Shown here one piece after another: positions 42,656-52,944 of a DNA stretch of 64,000 nt (within the stretch, counting starts at the first letter, position 1; the number at the start of each line of letters is the position of its first letter). The notes under the pieces were generated by a model. That model had not been told where the DNA came from, searched no databases, and worked only from the letters and a program-made list of their open reading frames with translations. Source of the stretch: Aureliella helgolandensis (GTDB lineage: Bacteria > Planctomycetota > Planctomycetia > Pirellulales > Pirellulaceae); NCBI RefSeq assembly GCF_007752135.1, contig NZ_CP036298.1, positions 8,300,501 through 8,364,500 on the forward strand, in the 5' to 3' direction. A program made the translations under genes and the position numbers.

Positions 42656-43825
42656 CTAGGTGTGGGGCAGGCAACGCTGCGGATCGAGCTCGGCACTTCG
42701 AACCGCTTTCCCGCCACGCGCGGCCTCCAAGCGTTCGCCCCACTGGGCAACCCCATCGCGAGTCGACACCGCCTCCAGTTCCAGGTGGAAATCTCTAGAT
42801 TCTCTCCCCTGCAAATGCAGGCCCCTCCCCCGCTCAATCTCAAAGGCCCTGGGATTGGGAAAACCGGTGCCAGGTTCCATTCCGGTGACATACCCATCGC
42901 AATCGGGGAGCGTGTTCTTCCACTGGGTGAAGCAGGGCAAATTCTCGGTCTTGTAGCGCATGACAAATCCCTGTGCTGCATCTGGAGAAGTCAACAAGGC
43001 ACCTCCCCAACCCTCCGCATCGGCCCGACTATCAAAGAAATAGGCCTGCTCCGTATAGCCTTCTTCCGGAGCTTGGTAGGAGCTCCACTCGGACAGTCCC
43101 TCGGCGGCCCGAGCATCGCGGGGCACCACATTGTCGGCCGAAACGACCATTCGCGAGCCCGCTCCCAACAAGGGCTTACCAACATTGATGTGGTACAGCA
43201 GGTGCGCATCGGCGGGACTGGAACTTGCATTGAGGAGTTGATCGTGAATTTGAACTGACGGCTTACCGACTTGGAACGTGTATTTGGCCGTCAAACGCAG
43301 ATCGTGCTGCAAGAACCGAGTTTCGCAGACTTGGCCGACGATGCTGAGCGACGCGCGCTCGTGATCCAGATGGAACTCAACACTCCGCGCTGGGAGGTTG
43401 GCAATCCGTCCATGGAGCGGGTAAGCCAGTTGGCCATTGGCGGCAAAAACTGGCGGGCCGAATCCCTGCAATCCGCATCGCACAAACAACTCGTCAAACC
43501 CTTCCAGCCAGCCAAGTCCGCTGGGTTCGTTCAGCGCGACGAAACTCGGGTGGACTGGACCGGGGACGGGTGAGTCCCAACCGAGGCAACAATCGCCAAC
43601 TTGCATCTTCCACAGCCCCATGCCGCGAGTCGGGCAAATAGCGGCTCGAACATTTCCGTTGTCCACCAAAATCAACTCAACGCCGGAACTTAGTCCACCG
43701 CTAAGCCGCACACGCTTGATGCGAAATTCCCCCGCTGCCGAACGGACGCACAAGGCGTCTGCGAGCGGTTTCGAGAGATCCACTGGCCCATCGATCGGAC
43801 TAATTTCGGGTAGGGTAATTTGCAT
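42656..43825 (-). CDS. DUF4432 family protein (aldose-epimerase-like fold)
   Basis: This protein of about 389 residues matches DUF4432, a beta-supersandwich family related to galactose mutarotase. Visible marks are NVRAAICPTRGMGLWKM, DSPVPGPVHPSFV, GWLEGFDELFVRCGLQ, LHGRIANLPA and LLYHINVGKPLL, plus a closing GMEPGTGFPNPR. The histidine- and glutamate-bearing segments are where mutarotases bind the sugar. It probably acts on a free sugar or sugar acid in the cytoplasm. ATG 43825 is preferred; the frame is open 42 codons upstream but that part overlaps the divergent promoter. It is divergent from the cupin-isomerase-oxidoreductase operon, 119 bases from its first start, and is likely part of the same pathway. 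Confidence 0.85.
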   Translation of the reverse strand: MQITLPEISPIDGPVDLSKPLADALCVRSAAGEFRIKRVRLSGGLSSGVELILVDNGNVRAAICPTRGMGLWKMQVGDCCLGWDSPVPGPVHPSFVALNEPSGLGWLEGFDELFVRCGLQGFGPPVFAANGQLAYPLHGRIANLPARSVEFHLDHERASLSIVGQVCETRFLQHDLRLTAKYTFQVGKPSVQIHDQLLNASSSPADAHLLYHINVGKPLLGAGSRMVVSADNVVPRDARAAEGLSEWSSYQAPEEGYTEQAYFFDSRADAEGWGGALLTSPDAAQGFVMRYKTENLPCFTQWKNTLPDCDGYVTGMEPGTGFPNPRAFEIERGRGLHLQGRESRDFHLELEAVSTRDGVAQWGERLEAARGGKAVRSAELDPQRCLPHT

Positions 43826-43944
43826 GGTGTTACAGGTGTTTAGTGGCGGAAAAATGTGCTCCTTACTTGTAACGGTTGTCGGCACGGAATAAAACAGGCA
43901 TTCTTCGAATTCGTGCAATCCGTTCCCAGCCTGGCACCACCCCC

Positions 43945-45210
<1,266 letters not shown>

Positions 45211-45301
45211 GCCCCCACCCGCTCTTTTAGCAGCGGCCTGCTCCACTTGGCTGGCGCAGGTCGCCCCTCTGTAAACTCATCTCACATTTTGGATCCATAC
45301 C

Positions 45302-46330
45302 ATGAGTCATGCCTCCCCCAAACTACACAACGCCATGTGGCCCGGATTAGTAGGCAAGGGAACGGACGAAGGGCAAGAGCCGCCAATCAGCCTGGAGAAA
45401 ATGCTAGACCTGACGGCAGCCGCAGAAGTCGACGGCCAAAAATTCGAAGGCATCGACTACTTCCTATTCCTGCCACACACCAATCCAGAAGCCTCCGACG
45501 ATGAGCTCAAGGGAATCGCAGATCTGATTGCCAGCAAGGGTTTGAAAGTTGGTTCCCTGGTCGCGCCGATTTGGCCTGGTACCGTGGGCGACTCGGCCAT
45601 GGGAGACAAGGCAGCCACCGACAAATTTCAATCGGCCGTTAAGATGGCGTGCCGCATTGCAAAAATCTTCAATGAGCATGGGGTGCGCGACTACGGTTGC
45701 ATTCGCATCGACTCGGCGGAGTTTGGCGTGGAAGCTTGGCGGGCTGACGCTAAAGCCAATACGACCAAGATTGCCAACACCTTCCGCGAGGCTGCGAAAG
45801 TGGCTGCGGACGCGGGTGAACGCCTCGCGGCGGAGGGCGAAATCTGCTGGGCGGGCATGCACAGCTGGAAGGACATGCTCGACCTGCTGGAAGAGGTGGC
45901 TATGCCCGAAGCACTTGGGTTCCAAGCCGACCTAGCGCACACCTACTTGTACCTGATGGGCTACAACGCACCCGAGCACGCGCTGCTCCACGAAGGCTAT
46001 TCGGAAGCCGAATTCTACGCGGCCTACGAGAAGATGACCGACAAACTCCGCCCTTGGACGATCGACTTCCACGTCGCCCAAAACGATGGCCAAGTGCACG
46101 GCGCCGGATCGCACGACAAGACCGGCAAGCACTGTCCAGCCGACGATCCCAACGGACGGCTCGACATCGTCAAATGTTCGGGATACTGGCTCAAAGATGC
46201 GGCGGCGCGTGGTATCCAACACATCTGCTGGGATGGCTGCATGTTCCCCAATGCCACTCTGGAAGAGCCCAAGACTTGGAATACGATCCTCAACACGATG
46301 ATCCAAGTCCGCAACGCTCACGGTTGGTAG
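45302..46330 (+). CDS. TIM-barrel sugar isomerase/epimerase-like protein
   Basis: The 342 residues fit the xylose-isomerase-like TIM-barrel (AP endonuclease 2) superfamily. Likely metal ligands are the glutamate in [14 protein letters not shown] (near residue 180), the aspartate and histidine in [11 protein letters not shown], and the histidine in [15 protein letters not shown]. Several related sugar-inositol isomerases have this arrangement. The N-terminal [20 protein letters not shown] and the [10 protein letters not shown] strand suit a subgroup that acts on larger sugar derivatives. It lies 91 bases after the cupin gene and 46 bases before the Gfo/Idh gene, forming a likely operon. The exact substrate is unknown. 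Confidence 0.8.
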   Translation: MSHASPKLHNAMWPGLVGKGTDEGQEPPISLEKMLDLTAAAEVDGQKFEGIDYFLFLPHTNPEASDDELKGIADLIASKGLKVGSLVAPIWPGTVGDSAMGDKAATDKFQSAVKMACRIAKIFNEHGVRDYGCIRIDSAEFGVEAWRADAKANTTKIANTFREAAKVAADAGERLAAEGEICWAGMHSWKDMLDLLEEVAMPEALGFQADLAHTYLYLMGYNAPEHALLHEGYSEAEFYAAYEKMTDKLRPWTIDFHVAQNDGQVHGAGSHDKTGKHCPADDPNGRLDIVKCSGYWLKDAAARGIQHICWDGCMFPNATLEEPKTWNTILNTMIQVRNAHGW

Positions 46331-46376
46331 ACAGCCACTCACCTCCAATCCAAAACCTTAAGTAGGAAAAAACACC

Positions 46377-47507
46377 ATGAAAGAACTCCGTATTGGCATG
46401 ATCGGTTACGGCTTCATGGGCAAGACGCACTCCAATGCGTACGTCCAAGCCCCGAACTTCTTCCAGAGTGAACACAAGCCGGTCCTCAAAGCTCTCTGCG
46501 CCCGCAACCTGGAAAAGGCGAAGCCGTTTGCCGAAAATTGGGGTTACGAGTCGATTGAGACCGATTGGCGCGCTCTGCTGAAGCGAGACGATATCGACGC
46601 AGTGGATATCTGCACTCCCAACAACCTGCACAAAGAAATTGCCATCGAAGCGGCCAAGGCTGGCAAGATGATCTTGTGCGAAAAGCCACTGGCCATGAAT
46701 ACTGCCGAGGGTGAAGAGATGGTCGCGGCCGTCGAGAAGGCGGGTGTTCCCAACATGGTTTGGTACAACTACCGTCGCGTCCCAGCAGTCTCCCTGGCCA
46801 AGCAAATTCTAGACTCCGGCAAGCTCGGGCGCATCTTTCACTATCGGGCAAATTTCCTGCAAGACTGGACGATCAATGCCGACGTCCCACAAGGCGGTGC
46901 TGCCACTTGGCGACTCGATGTCGACGCGGCAGGTAGCGGTGTGACCGGCGACTTGCTGGCCCACTGTATCGACACAGCACTCTGGCTGAACGGTTCCATT
47001 ACCGATGTCACCGCCATGACGGAAACCTTCGTGAAAGAGCGAATGCATGCCGAAACGGGCAAGAAAACGCCGGTAGAAATCGACGATGCTTGCTCCTTCC
47101 TGTGCCACTTCAAAAACGGCTCACTGGGTTTGTTCGAATCGACCCGCTATGCACGTGGGCACAAGGCCCTGTATACGTTTGAGATCAACGGCGAAAACGC
47201 CAGCATTCGTTGGGATCTGCATGACCTACATCGACTGGAATACTTTGACCACGCCGATGAATCGATCGTACGCGGCTGGAGAAGCATTCACGTCTCCGAC
47301 GGCGACCAACCCTACATGGGCAATTGGTGGGTCCCAGGACTGCAAATTGGATACGAACACTCGTTTACGCACCAAGTTGCCGATTTCCTGAAGAGCCTTG
47401 ATACGGGCGAGCCAGCGCACCCCTCGTTCCGTGACGCGCTGGAAACCCAGCGAGTTTGTGACGCCGTGCTTACCAGCGCCAAGAAACGCAGCTGGGAAAA
47501 CGTGTAG
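46377..47507 (+). CDS. Gfo/Idh/MocA-family oxidoreductase
   Basis: This 376-residue NAD(P)-dependent oxidoreductase opens with the Rossmann motif [19 protein letters not shown], the standard family start, followed by [12 protein letters not shown] and the catalytic [14 protein letters not shown] motif near residue 102. The C-terminal half includes [15 protein letters not shown], where the aspartate and histidine usually complete the active site (DxxxH). It resembles myo-inositol or sugar dehydrogenases acting on a cyclic alcohol. An AGGAAAAAACACC ribosome-binding stretch precedes the ATG. The upstream cupin and isomerase suggest a route that oxidises and rearranges an unusual sugar; the direction cannot be told from sequence. 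Confidence 0.9.
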   Translation: MKELRIGMIGYGFMGKTHSNAYVQAPNFFQSEHKPVLKALCARNLEKAKPFAENWGYESIETDWRALLKRDDIDAVDICTPNNLHKEIAIEAAKAGKMILCEKPLAMNTAEGEEMVAAVEKAGVPNMVWYNYRRVPAVSLAKQILDSGKLGRIFHYRANFLQDWTINADVPQGGAATWRLDVDAAGSGVTGDLLAHCIDTALWLNGSITDVTAMTETFVKERMHAETGKKTPVEIDDACSFLCHFKNGSLGLFESTRYARGHKALYTFEINGENASIRWDLHDLHRLEYFDHADESIVRGWRSIHVSDGDQPYMGNWWVPGLQIGYEHSFTHQVADFLKSLDTGEPAHPSFRDALETQRVCDAVLTSAKKRSWENV

Positions 47508-47526
47508 TGCGTGAGGAACACCTGCA

Positions 47527-48180
47527 TTGAATTATCTCGGGCACGCCTACCTCCATCTCGACAATCCCTACTTTGCTGCTGGAACCGCGCTTCCAGATTG
47601 GCTGAATGTGATTGATCGCAAGAATCGGGCCCGCCGACAGTATGCAGAGCCAATCACCAAGCACGCCGACCCGCTGGTCGCGTGCTTTGCGCGGGGTGTC
47701 ATGCGGCATCATTACGACGACAACTGGTTTCACCAGACTGCCGCCTTCGCACGACTCAGCACGCAATTCGCAGTCGACGTCCGGCAGCTTTTACCCAGTG
47801 GGCTCGGGCATCAGGCCGGTTTTGTAGGGCACATCTCTGTCGAACTCTTGCTCGATGCAATTCTTTGCGAACGAGACCCCCAGCTACTCGACACCTACTA
47901 CGACATGCTCCGAGGACTCGACGCCGAGCGTGTGCAGATGGCCGCCAATCTCATTTGCCCACGCCCGCTCGACACTCTCGCGATCTTGATTCCAAAATTC
48001 ATCCACTCGCGATTCTTGGCCGACTACCACGACGATGGCCTGCTGCGGCAGAAGCTCAACGGAGTTATGCAACGCGTGAAGCTCCCGCTTCTTCCTGAAA
48101 CCCTCACCCCCTGGCTGGCCGTTGCCCGCAATCAAGTTCGTGAGTCTGCCGACGAACTACTCACCTCCACGCTTAAGTAG
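47527..48180 (+). CDS. ACP-phosphodiesterase-like (DUF479-type) protein
   Basis: This 217-residue protein opens MNYLGHAYLHLDNPYFAAGT, then LPDWLNVIDRKNR. The NYLGHAYL start and a later RGVMRHHYDDNWFHQT block are like those of the AcpH/DUF479 family, whose E. coli member removes phosphopantetheine from acyl carrier protein. The match is weak beyond the N-terminus: the helical HISVELLLDAILCERDP segment fits the fold, but I cannot confirm the active-site residues. The start is TTG 47527, 20 bases after the oxidoreductase stop, so it is the last gene of that run. It may be unrelated functionally to the sugar genes. Confidence 0.5.
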   Translation: MNYLGHAYLHLDNPYFAAGTALPDWLNVIDRKNRARRQYAEPITKHADPLVACFARGVMRHHYDDNWFHQTAAFARLSTQFAVDVRQLLPSGLGHQAGFVGHISVELLLDAILCERDPQLLDTYYDMLRGLDAERVQMAANLICPRPLDTLAILIPKFIHSRFLADYHDDGLLRQKLNGVMQRVKLPLLPETLTPWLAVARNQVRESADELLTSTLK

Positions 48181-48297
48181 TAAGTCCTAAATGTTGGTAG
48201 GCAGACGGTCAACGCTCCCAGGGGATAACTGAGTGGTCAGGCACGAATGCGGGCGATATCATGTGTGGATTGGATTTCGTTTTTCTGTGACAAGCGT

Positions 48298-51030
48298 ATG
48301 AGGATGCACGTCGTGGCAACAAAAACAGCAGCGAAATCGAACAAGGCCAAAGTCAACGTATTCCACCAACGTTTAGGGACACTGACCTACTACCAAGCGT
48401 GCCACATGCTGGGGGACGACGGCCCCAAGTTGATTCAGGCCGGCAGAAATTTCGAGATCGGGAGCTCAGAAGACGATGTCTACCTAGGGGGTGACCTACT
48501 CCGCATCAACGTCCACGATGACGCCATCGAGGGAGGTGTCGCCGTTGTGACAATCACGTTGCAATCGGGACGGAGTCGCCAGCTGCAGACCAATTGTGAG
48601 CAGTGTGAGGTTTTCTGCGAGCATTTAGGTGCGGCGATGGAATATTTGCTGGATGCCAAGACCGACCTAGGTCTGGCCCTACCGCCGGACGAATCGGTCC
48701 CCCTGGAGAATCTGACGGCTAGCGAACTGCAGGTCCGCGCCCTGGCCGAACGCCACAAGCGGGCCAGCCAAGAGCCGATGCGCGTCCGCTCGATGAAACC
48801 GGATGAACCGTGGGTCGACTATGTCGTGACTAGCGAACAATCGGGCCGTACTTACCGCGTCGCACTGCGAGGCATGGACCAAGACAACACATTCTGCACC
48901 TGTCCCGATTACCGCACCAATCGTCTTGGAACTTGCAAGCATATATTGCACGTGCAGGCGAAGGTTAGGAAGCGATTTCCCTCAGCGAAAATCAACGCGG
49001 CCTACCGTCGCAAACGCCTATCGCTTCGGCTTAGCTATGGAAATGAGCGAGGGTTGTTATTCAATCTGCCTTACCGCAAGGACGCGAAGCTGGAGGACAT
49101 TGTCGGCTCGGCCAGCCAGGCTCCTGTGGCCGATGCTCAAGCGGTTTTGCGTCAAATCCAAGCACTCGAGGAGCAGGGATACGACCTAACCATCTTCCCA
49201 GATGCTGAAGAATACATCCAACGACAATTGATCCAACAACGCGTCCGCGAGGCTTGCCAACAAATCCGGGCCGATGTGGAGCACCACCCGCTACGCAGCG
49301 AACTGCTGGACGCGACCCTACTACCTTACCAGTTGGATGGAATCGCCTTTGCCGCTGGAGCTGGGCGGGCGATCTTGGCTGACGACATGGGCCTAGGAAA
49401 GACCATCCAAGGGATTGGCGTCGCCGTCCTACTTGAAAAATTGGCCGATATCAAACGCGTCTTAGTGATTTGTCCCGCCTCGTTGAAATCGCAGTGGCAA
49501 AGCGAGATTCGGCGGTTCAGTAACCAGAGCTGTCAAATCGTCTTAGGTAATGGAGCGGTGCGGGTCGAGCAGTACGCCAGTGACACCTTCTTCACCATCT
49601 GCAATTACGAACAGGTATTGCGTGACCTGGCGGCGATCGAGACCACCTCCTGGGACTTGATCATCCTCGACGAAGGGCAACGAATCAAGAACTGGGAATC
49701 CAAGATTAGCAATACCGTCCGGCAACTCGAAAGCACCTTCCGGCTCGTACTCTCTGGGACACCTCTTGAAAACCGATTAGGCGAGCTATTCACCGTCACG
49801 CGATTTGTCGATGACGCGTTGCTCGGTCCTGCTTATCAGTTTTTCCATCAGCACCATGTCGTCGATGACCGCGGCAAGACACTTGCCTACCGCAACTTGG
49901 ATGCACTGCGTGAGAAGTTGCACCCCATCTTGCTGCGTCGTACGCGAGCGGAAGTCGCCAAGCAATTGCCGCAACGCACCGATGAATTGATTCGTTGTGA
50001 GATCACCGCCGAACAAAAGGAAATTCACGACGCAAACTTGCAGGTGGTGGCTCAAATATCTGCCAAGAAATTCATGACAGAAATGGACCGCTTGCGTTTA
50101 CAAAAAAGCCTTCTGATGGCTCGAATGGCTTGCAACAGCACGTTTTTGATCGATCAAGAAGAGGCTGAGTACAGCAGCAAACTTGAGCGATTGGGAGAGT
50201 TGTTAGCCGGACTGATCCAAGATCCCACGCGAAAGATCGTGTTATTCAGTGAATGGCGAAGAATGCATGATCGGATTGAACGACGGCTCGACACTTTGGA
50301 ATGTGAATACGTGCGTCTCGACGGCCAGGTCCCTCAAAAGAAGCGGGCCGCACTCGTGGAGCGATTCCAACAGGATCCAGCATGCCGAGTCATCTGCATG
50401 ACCAATGCGGGTTCAACCGGCTTGAATTTGCAAGCCGCCAACACGGTCATCAATGTGGATCTCCCCTGGAATCCCGCGGTGCTCGAACAGCGGATTGCTC
50501 GGGCCTATCGCATGGGTCAGAAGAACCCAGTTCATGTCTACAAATTGGTGACCACCTGCCGCAGCCAGCCGACGATCGAAGAGGGGTTGCTGAATACCTT
50601 GGCCAGCAAACAAGAGTTGGCCAACGCGGCCATCGATTTTGAGAGTGAGGTCACCCAAGTCGCCATGACCAGCGGCATGGAAGATCTAAAACGCCGCTTG
50701 GAGATCATCCTAAGTCCTCCCCAGGCGGCCATTGATGAAAGCCAACAACGTCGCGTGGAAGCGGAAGCGCAAGCACTGACAGTCGAACGCCGCGAAAAGG
50801 TTTCGTTGGCCAGTGGACAACTGGTCAGTGCCGCACTTTCACTAGCAGGTGAATTGTTTGGCAGCGAGCGCTCCAACCAACCATCCGCCGAGGTTGTCGA
50901 CAAGTGGGTCGGAAAACTGTCCCAATGCGTCGATCGTGATGAAGCGGGCCGACCTAGCCTGAAGATCAGCTTGCCGAACGACCACGCGCTCCGCGACCTG
51001 GCCACCACGCTGGCGAAATTGCTGCAATAG
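48298..51030 (+). CDS. SWIM/SNF2-family helicase-like ATPase
   Basis: This protein of about 910 residues has an N-terminal SWIM zinc finger (FCTCPDYRTNRLGTCKHIL near residue 199) and a SNF2 ATPase. The motor motifs are LADDMGLGKTIQG (Walker A, residue 360), ILDEGQRIKNWES (motif II, reading DEGQ instead of DEAH), LVLSGTPLENRLGEL (motif III), TNAGSTGLNLQAA and RAYRMGQKNPVHVY (motifs V and VI). A second cysteine cluster near residue 100, NCEQCEVFCEHLGAAM, resembles a degenerate SWIM. The class acts as a translocase on DNA-protein or RNA-polymerase complexes. The first ATG of the frame is 48247; 48298 (MRMHVV) is preferred. It is a single gene by spacing. Confidence 0.88.
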   Translation: MRMHVVATKTAAKSNKAKVNVFHQRLGTLTYYQACHMLGDDGPKLIQAGRNFEIGSSEDDVYLGGDLLRINVHDDAIEGGVAVVTITLQSGRSRQLQTNCEQCEVFCEHLGAAMEYLLDAKTDLGLALPPDESVPLENLTASELQVRALAERHKRASQEPMRVRSMKPDEPWVDYVVTSEQSGRTYRVALRGMDQDNTFCTCPDYRTNRLGTCKHILHVQAKVRKRFPSAKINAAYRRKRLSLRLSYGNERGLLFNLPYRKDAKLEDIVGSASQAPVADAQAVLRQIQALEEQGYDLTIFPDAEEYIQRQLIQQRVREACQQIRADVEHHPLRSELLDATLLPYQLDGIAFAAGAGRAILADDMGLGKTIQGIGVAVLLEKLADIKRVLVICPASLKSQWQSEIRRFSNQSCQIVLGNGAVRVEQYASDTFFTICNYEQVLRDLAAIETTSWDLIILDEGQRIKNWESKISNTVRQLESTFRLVLSGTPLENRLGELFTVTRFVDDALLGPAYQFFHQHHVVDDRGKTLAYRNLDALREKLHPILLRRTRAEVAKQLPQRTDELIRCEITAEQKEIHDANLQVVAQISAKKFMTEMDRLRLQKSLLMARMACNSTFLIDQEEAEYSSKLERLGELLAGLIQDPTRKIVLFSEWRRMHDRIERRLDTLECEYVRLDGQVPQKKRAALVERFQQDPACRVICMTNAGSTGLNLQAANTVINVDLPWNPAVLEQRIARAYRMGQKNPVHVYKLVTTCRSQPTIEEGLLNTLASKQELANAAIDFESEVTQVAMTSGMEDLKRRLEIILSPPQAAIDESQQRRVEAEAQALTVERREKVSLASGQLVSAALSLAGELFGSERSNQPSAEVVDKWVGKLSQCVDRDEAGRPSLKISLPNDHALRDLATTLAKLLQ

Positions 51031-51126
51031 TCGACTTCCCGCCAACGCTCGCCTACACTTTGTCTAAAAAACCGTTAAGGTGGCCCGATGGCCCACGCAT
51101 TTGCTACAAACTCTTGGGAGAAATAG

Positions 51127-51975
51127 ATGAAATTCGGAATGAACCTGTTGCTATGGGGCGGTGAAATCAATGACGCAATGCTGCCCACCATCGAAACCCT
51201 CAAGAGCTACGGATTTGACGGGGTGGAGATCCCCATGTTCAACCTCGATCTGGATTACGCGGCTTGGGGCAAGCGGCTAGATGACCTGGGGCTCGAACGC
51301 ACCGCGGTAACGGTCCGTAATCTAGAAGACAATCCGATCAGCCCCGATGCGCAGGTCCGAGCCAAGGGAATTGAGCTCACCAAGAAGACGCTCGATTGTT
51401 GCGCTGCTTTGGGGGTCCAGACCTTGGTAGGCCCCTACCACTCCGCCATCGGCCACTTTAGCGGCGCTGGCCCCACCCAGGACGAATGGGCTTGGGGAGT
51501 GGAAAGCATGCGGGCTGTGGCTGAGCATGCCGGCTCGGTGGGAGTCAAACTGGGGGTTGAAGCGCTCAACCGCTTCGAGTGCTATCTCCTCAACGCGCAC
51601 GCCGACTCGGCCCGTTTCGCGCGAGAGGTCGACCATCCTGCCTGCGGAATCATGTACGACACCTTCCATAGCAATATTGAAGAGAAGGACATTCCGGCCA
51701 CACTCCGTGAAATCAAAGACGTTTTGTGCCACATCCATATCAGCGAAAATGACCGCAGCACCCCCGGTGCGGGCAACATTCAGTGGGAAAAGAACTTTTC
51801 GGCCATCGCCGAAATTAAATACGATAGCTGGTTGGTCATCGAAGCGTTTGGGCTCTCGCTACCCGAAGTGGCTGCCGCAACGAAAATCTGGCGACGCATG
51901 TATGATAGCGAATTGCAATTGGCCAAAGATGGCCTGGCATTCATGAAGCAGCAAGTTGCCAAGCACTGCAATTGA
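51127..51975 (+). CDS. Sugar isomerase/epimerase (tagatose-3-epimerase type)
   Basis: The 282-residue TIM-barrel protein resembles D-tagatose/D-psicose 3-epimerases. The four metal ligands are in their usual places: glutamate in VGVKLGVEALNRFECYL near residue 143, aspartate and histidine in CGIMYDTFHSNIEEKD near residue 177, histidine in CHIHISENDRSTPG, and glutamate in SWLVIEAFGLSLPE. The ENDRSTPGAGNIQW stretch is also family-like. It would epimerise a ketose at C3 or isomerise a related sugar in the cytoplasm. A GGGAGAAATAG sequence precedes the ATG. It is followed after 20 bases by a PhyH-family oxygenase, likely in one operon. It is distinct from the isomerase at 45.3 kb. Confidence 0.9.
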   Translation: MKFGMNLLLWGGEINDAMLPTIETLKSYGFDGVEIPMFNLDLDYAAWGKRLDDLGLERTAVTVRNLEDNPISPDAQVRAKGIELTKKTLDCCAALGVQTLVGPYHSAIGHFSGAGPTQDEWAWGVESMRAVAEHAGSVGVKLGVEALNRFECYLLNAHADSARFAREVDHPACGIMYDTFHSNIEEKDIPATLREIKDVLCHIHISENDRSTPGAGNIQWEKNFSAIAEIKYDSWLVIEAFGLSLPEVAAATKIWRRMYDSELQLAKDGLAFMKQQVAKHCN

Positions 51976-51995
51976 TCCTACCAAGGGGATTTACG

Positions 51996-52778
51996 ATGAC
52001 CTTCTTCAGCTCCCAGAACAGTGACAAGTCACAATTCGATCGCGATGGCTTTATCGTCGTCCGAGAGTTGTTCAAAGCGCGTGAGACCGAACTTCTCAGC
52101 CGTTACGCGCGAGCTGACCAACGCATCTCAGCCAAGGCAACCAGCCGCACCGACGCTCAGGGTGGCACCACCACGCTGGCCCTGAGCAATGACTTGGACG
52201 ACAACCTCTACGCTGCGGTTGTCCGCTCCCGTCGCGTCGCCGAAAACATGACGCGGCTGCTGGGAGACGAAGCCTACCACTACCACCACAAAATGATGCT
52301 CAAGGAGCCACTCGTAGGCGGCGCCTGGGAATGGCATCAGGATTACGGCTATTGGTACGACTACGGCTGCCTCTACCCCACTATGGGCAGCTGCTTCATT
52401 GCCGTCGATCGCGCCACGCGCGAAAACGGCTGCCTGCAGGTCATCCCCGGCTCGCATCATATGGGGAGAATAAACCACCTGAAGGTGGGTGGCCAAACCG
52501 GTGCTGATCCCGAGCGGGTTGCAGCCGCCTTGGAGAGGTTACCCCTGGAGTACGTGGAGATGGAACCTGGTGACGGCCTGTTTTTCCATGGCAATTTGCT
52601 GCATCGCAGTGATCAAAACACAAGCTCCGACCCTCGCTGGTCTTTGATTTGCTGTTACAACACCAAGAGTAACGACCCTTATAAGGCATCGCGACACCCC
52701 AACTATTCGCCCCTTACATTGCTCGAGGACGCGCAGTTTGAGGCTACGGCGGCCGCCCAACTTGCGTCGCTTGATTAG
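51996..52778 (+). CDS. Phytanoyl-CoA dioxygenase (PhyH) family protein
   Basis: This protein of 260 residues belongs to the Fe(II)/2-oxoglutarate-dependent oxygenases of the PhyH type. The iron ligands are the HxD of EWHQDYGYWYDYG near residue 105 and the distal histidine of FFHGNLLHRSDQN near residue 193. A downstream arginine in SDPRWSLICCYN can bind 2-oxoglutarate. It opens with FDRDGFIVVRELFK, the usual PhyH first strand. ATG 51996 follows an AAGGGG sequence at good distance and is preferred to TTG 51972, which overlaps the upstream stop. PhyH members in planctomycetes often lie beside sugar isomerases; the substrate may be a hydroxylated sugar or lipid. Confidence 0.9.
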   Translation: MTFFSSQNSDKSQFDRDGFIVVRELFKARETELLSRYARADQRISAKATSRTDAQGGTTTLALSNDLDDNLYAAVVRSRRVAENMTRLLGDEAYHYHHKMMLKEPLVGGAWEWHQDYGYWYDYGCLYPTMGSCFIAVDRATRENGCLQVIPGSHHMGRINHLKVGGQTGADPERVAAALERLPLEYVEMEPGDGLFFHGNLLHRSDQNTSSDPRWSLICCYNTKSNDPYKASRHPNYSPLTLLEDAQFEATAAAQLASLD

Positions 52779-52944
52779 CAAGCGAAAGAGGACATTCTTG
52801 ATTTTCACCCCAAAATGCTTCATGCTTGTGCTGCCAAGTGGTCCTACCCAATAAGGCGAGTGGTCGTTACAACGCTATCTCGCTCGCCCAAGTCCACTCA
52901 GCTTACTCCTCCGCACCAGCACCTTATCTCGAAGCAGTCGACTA

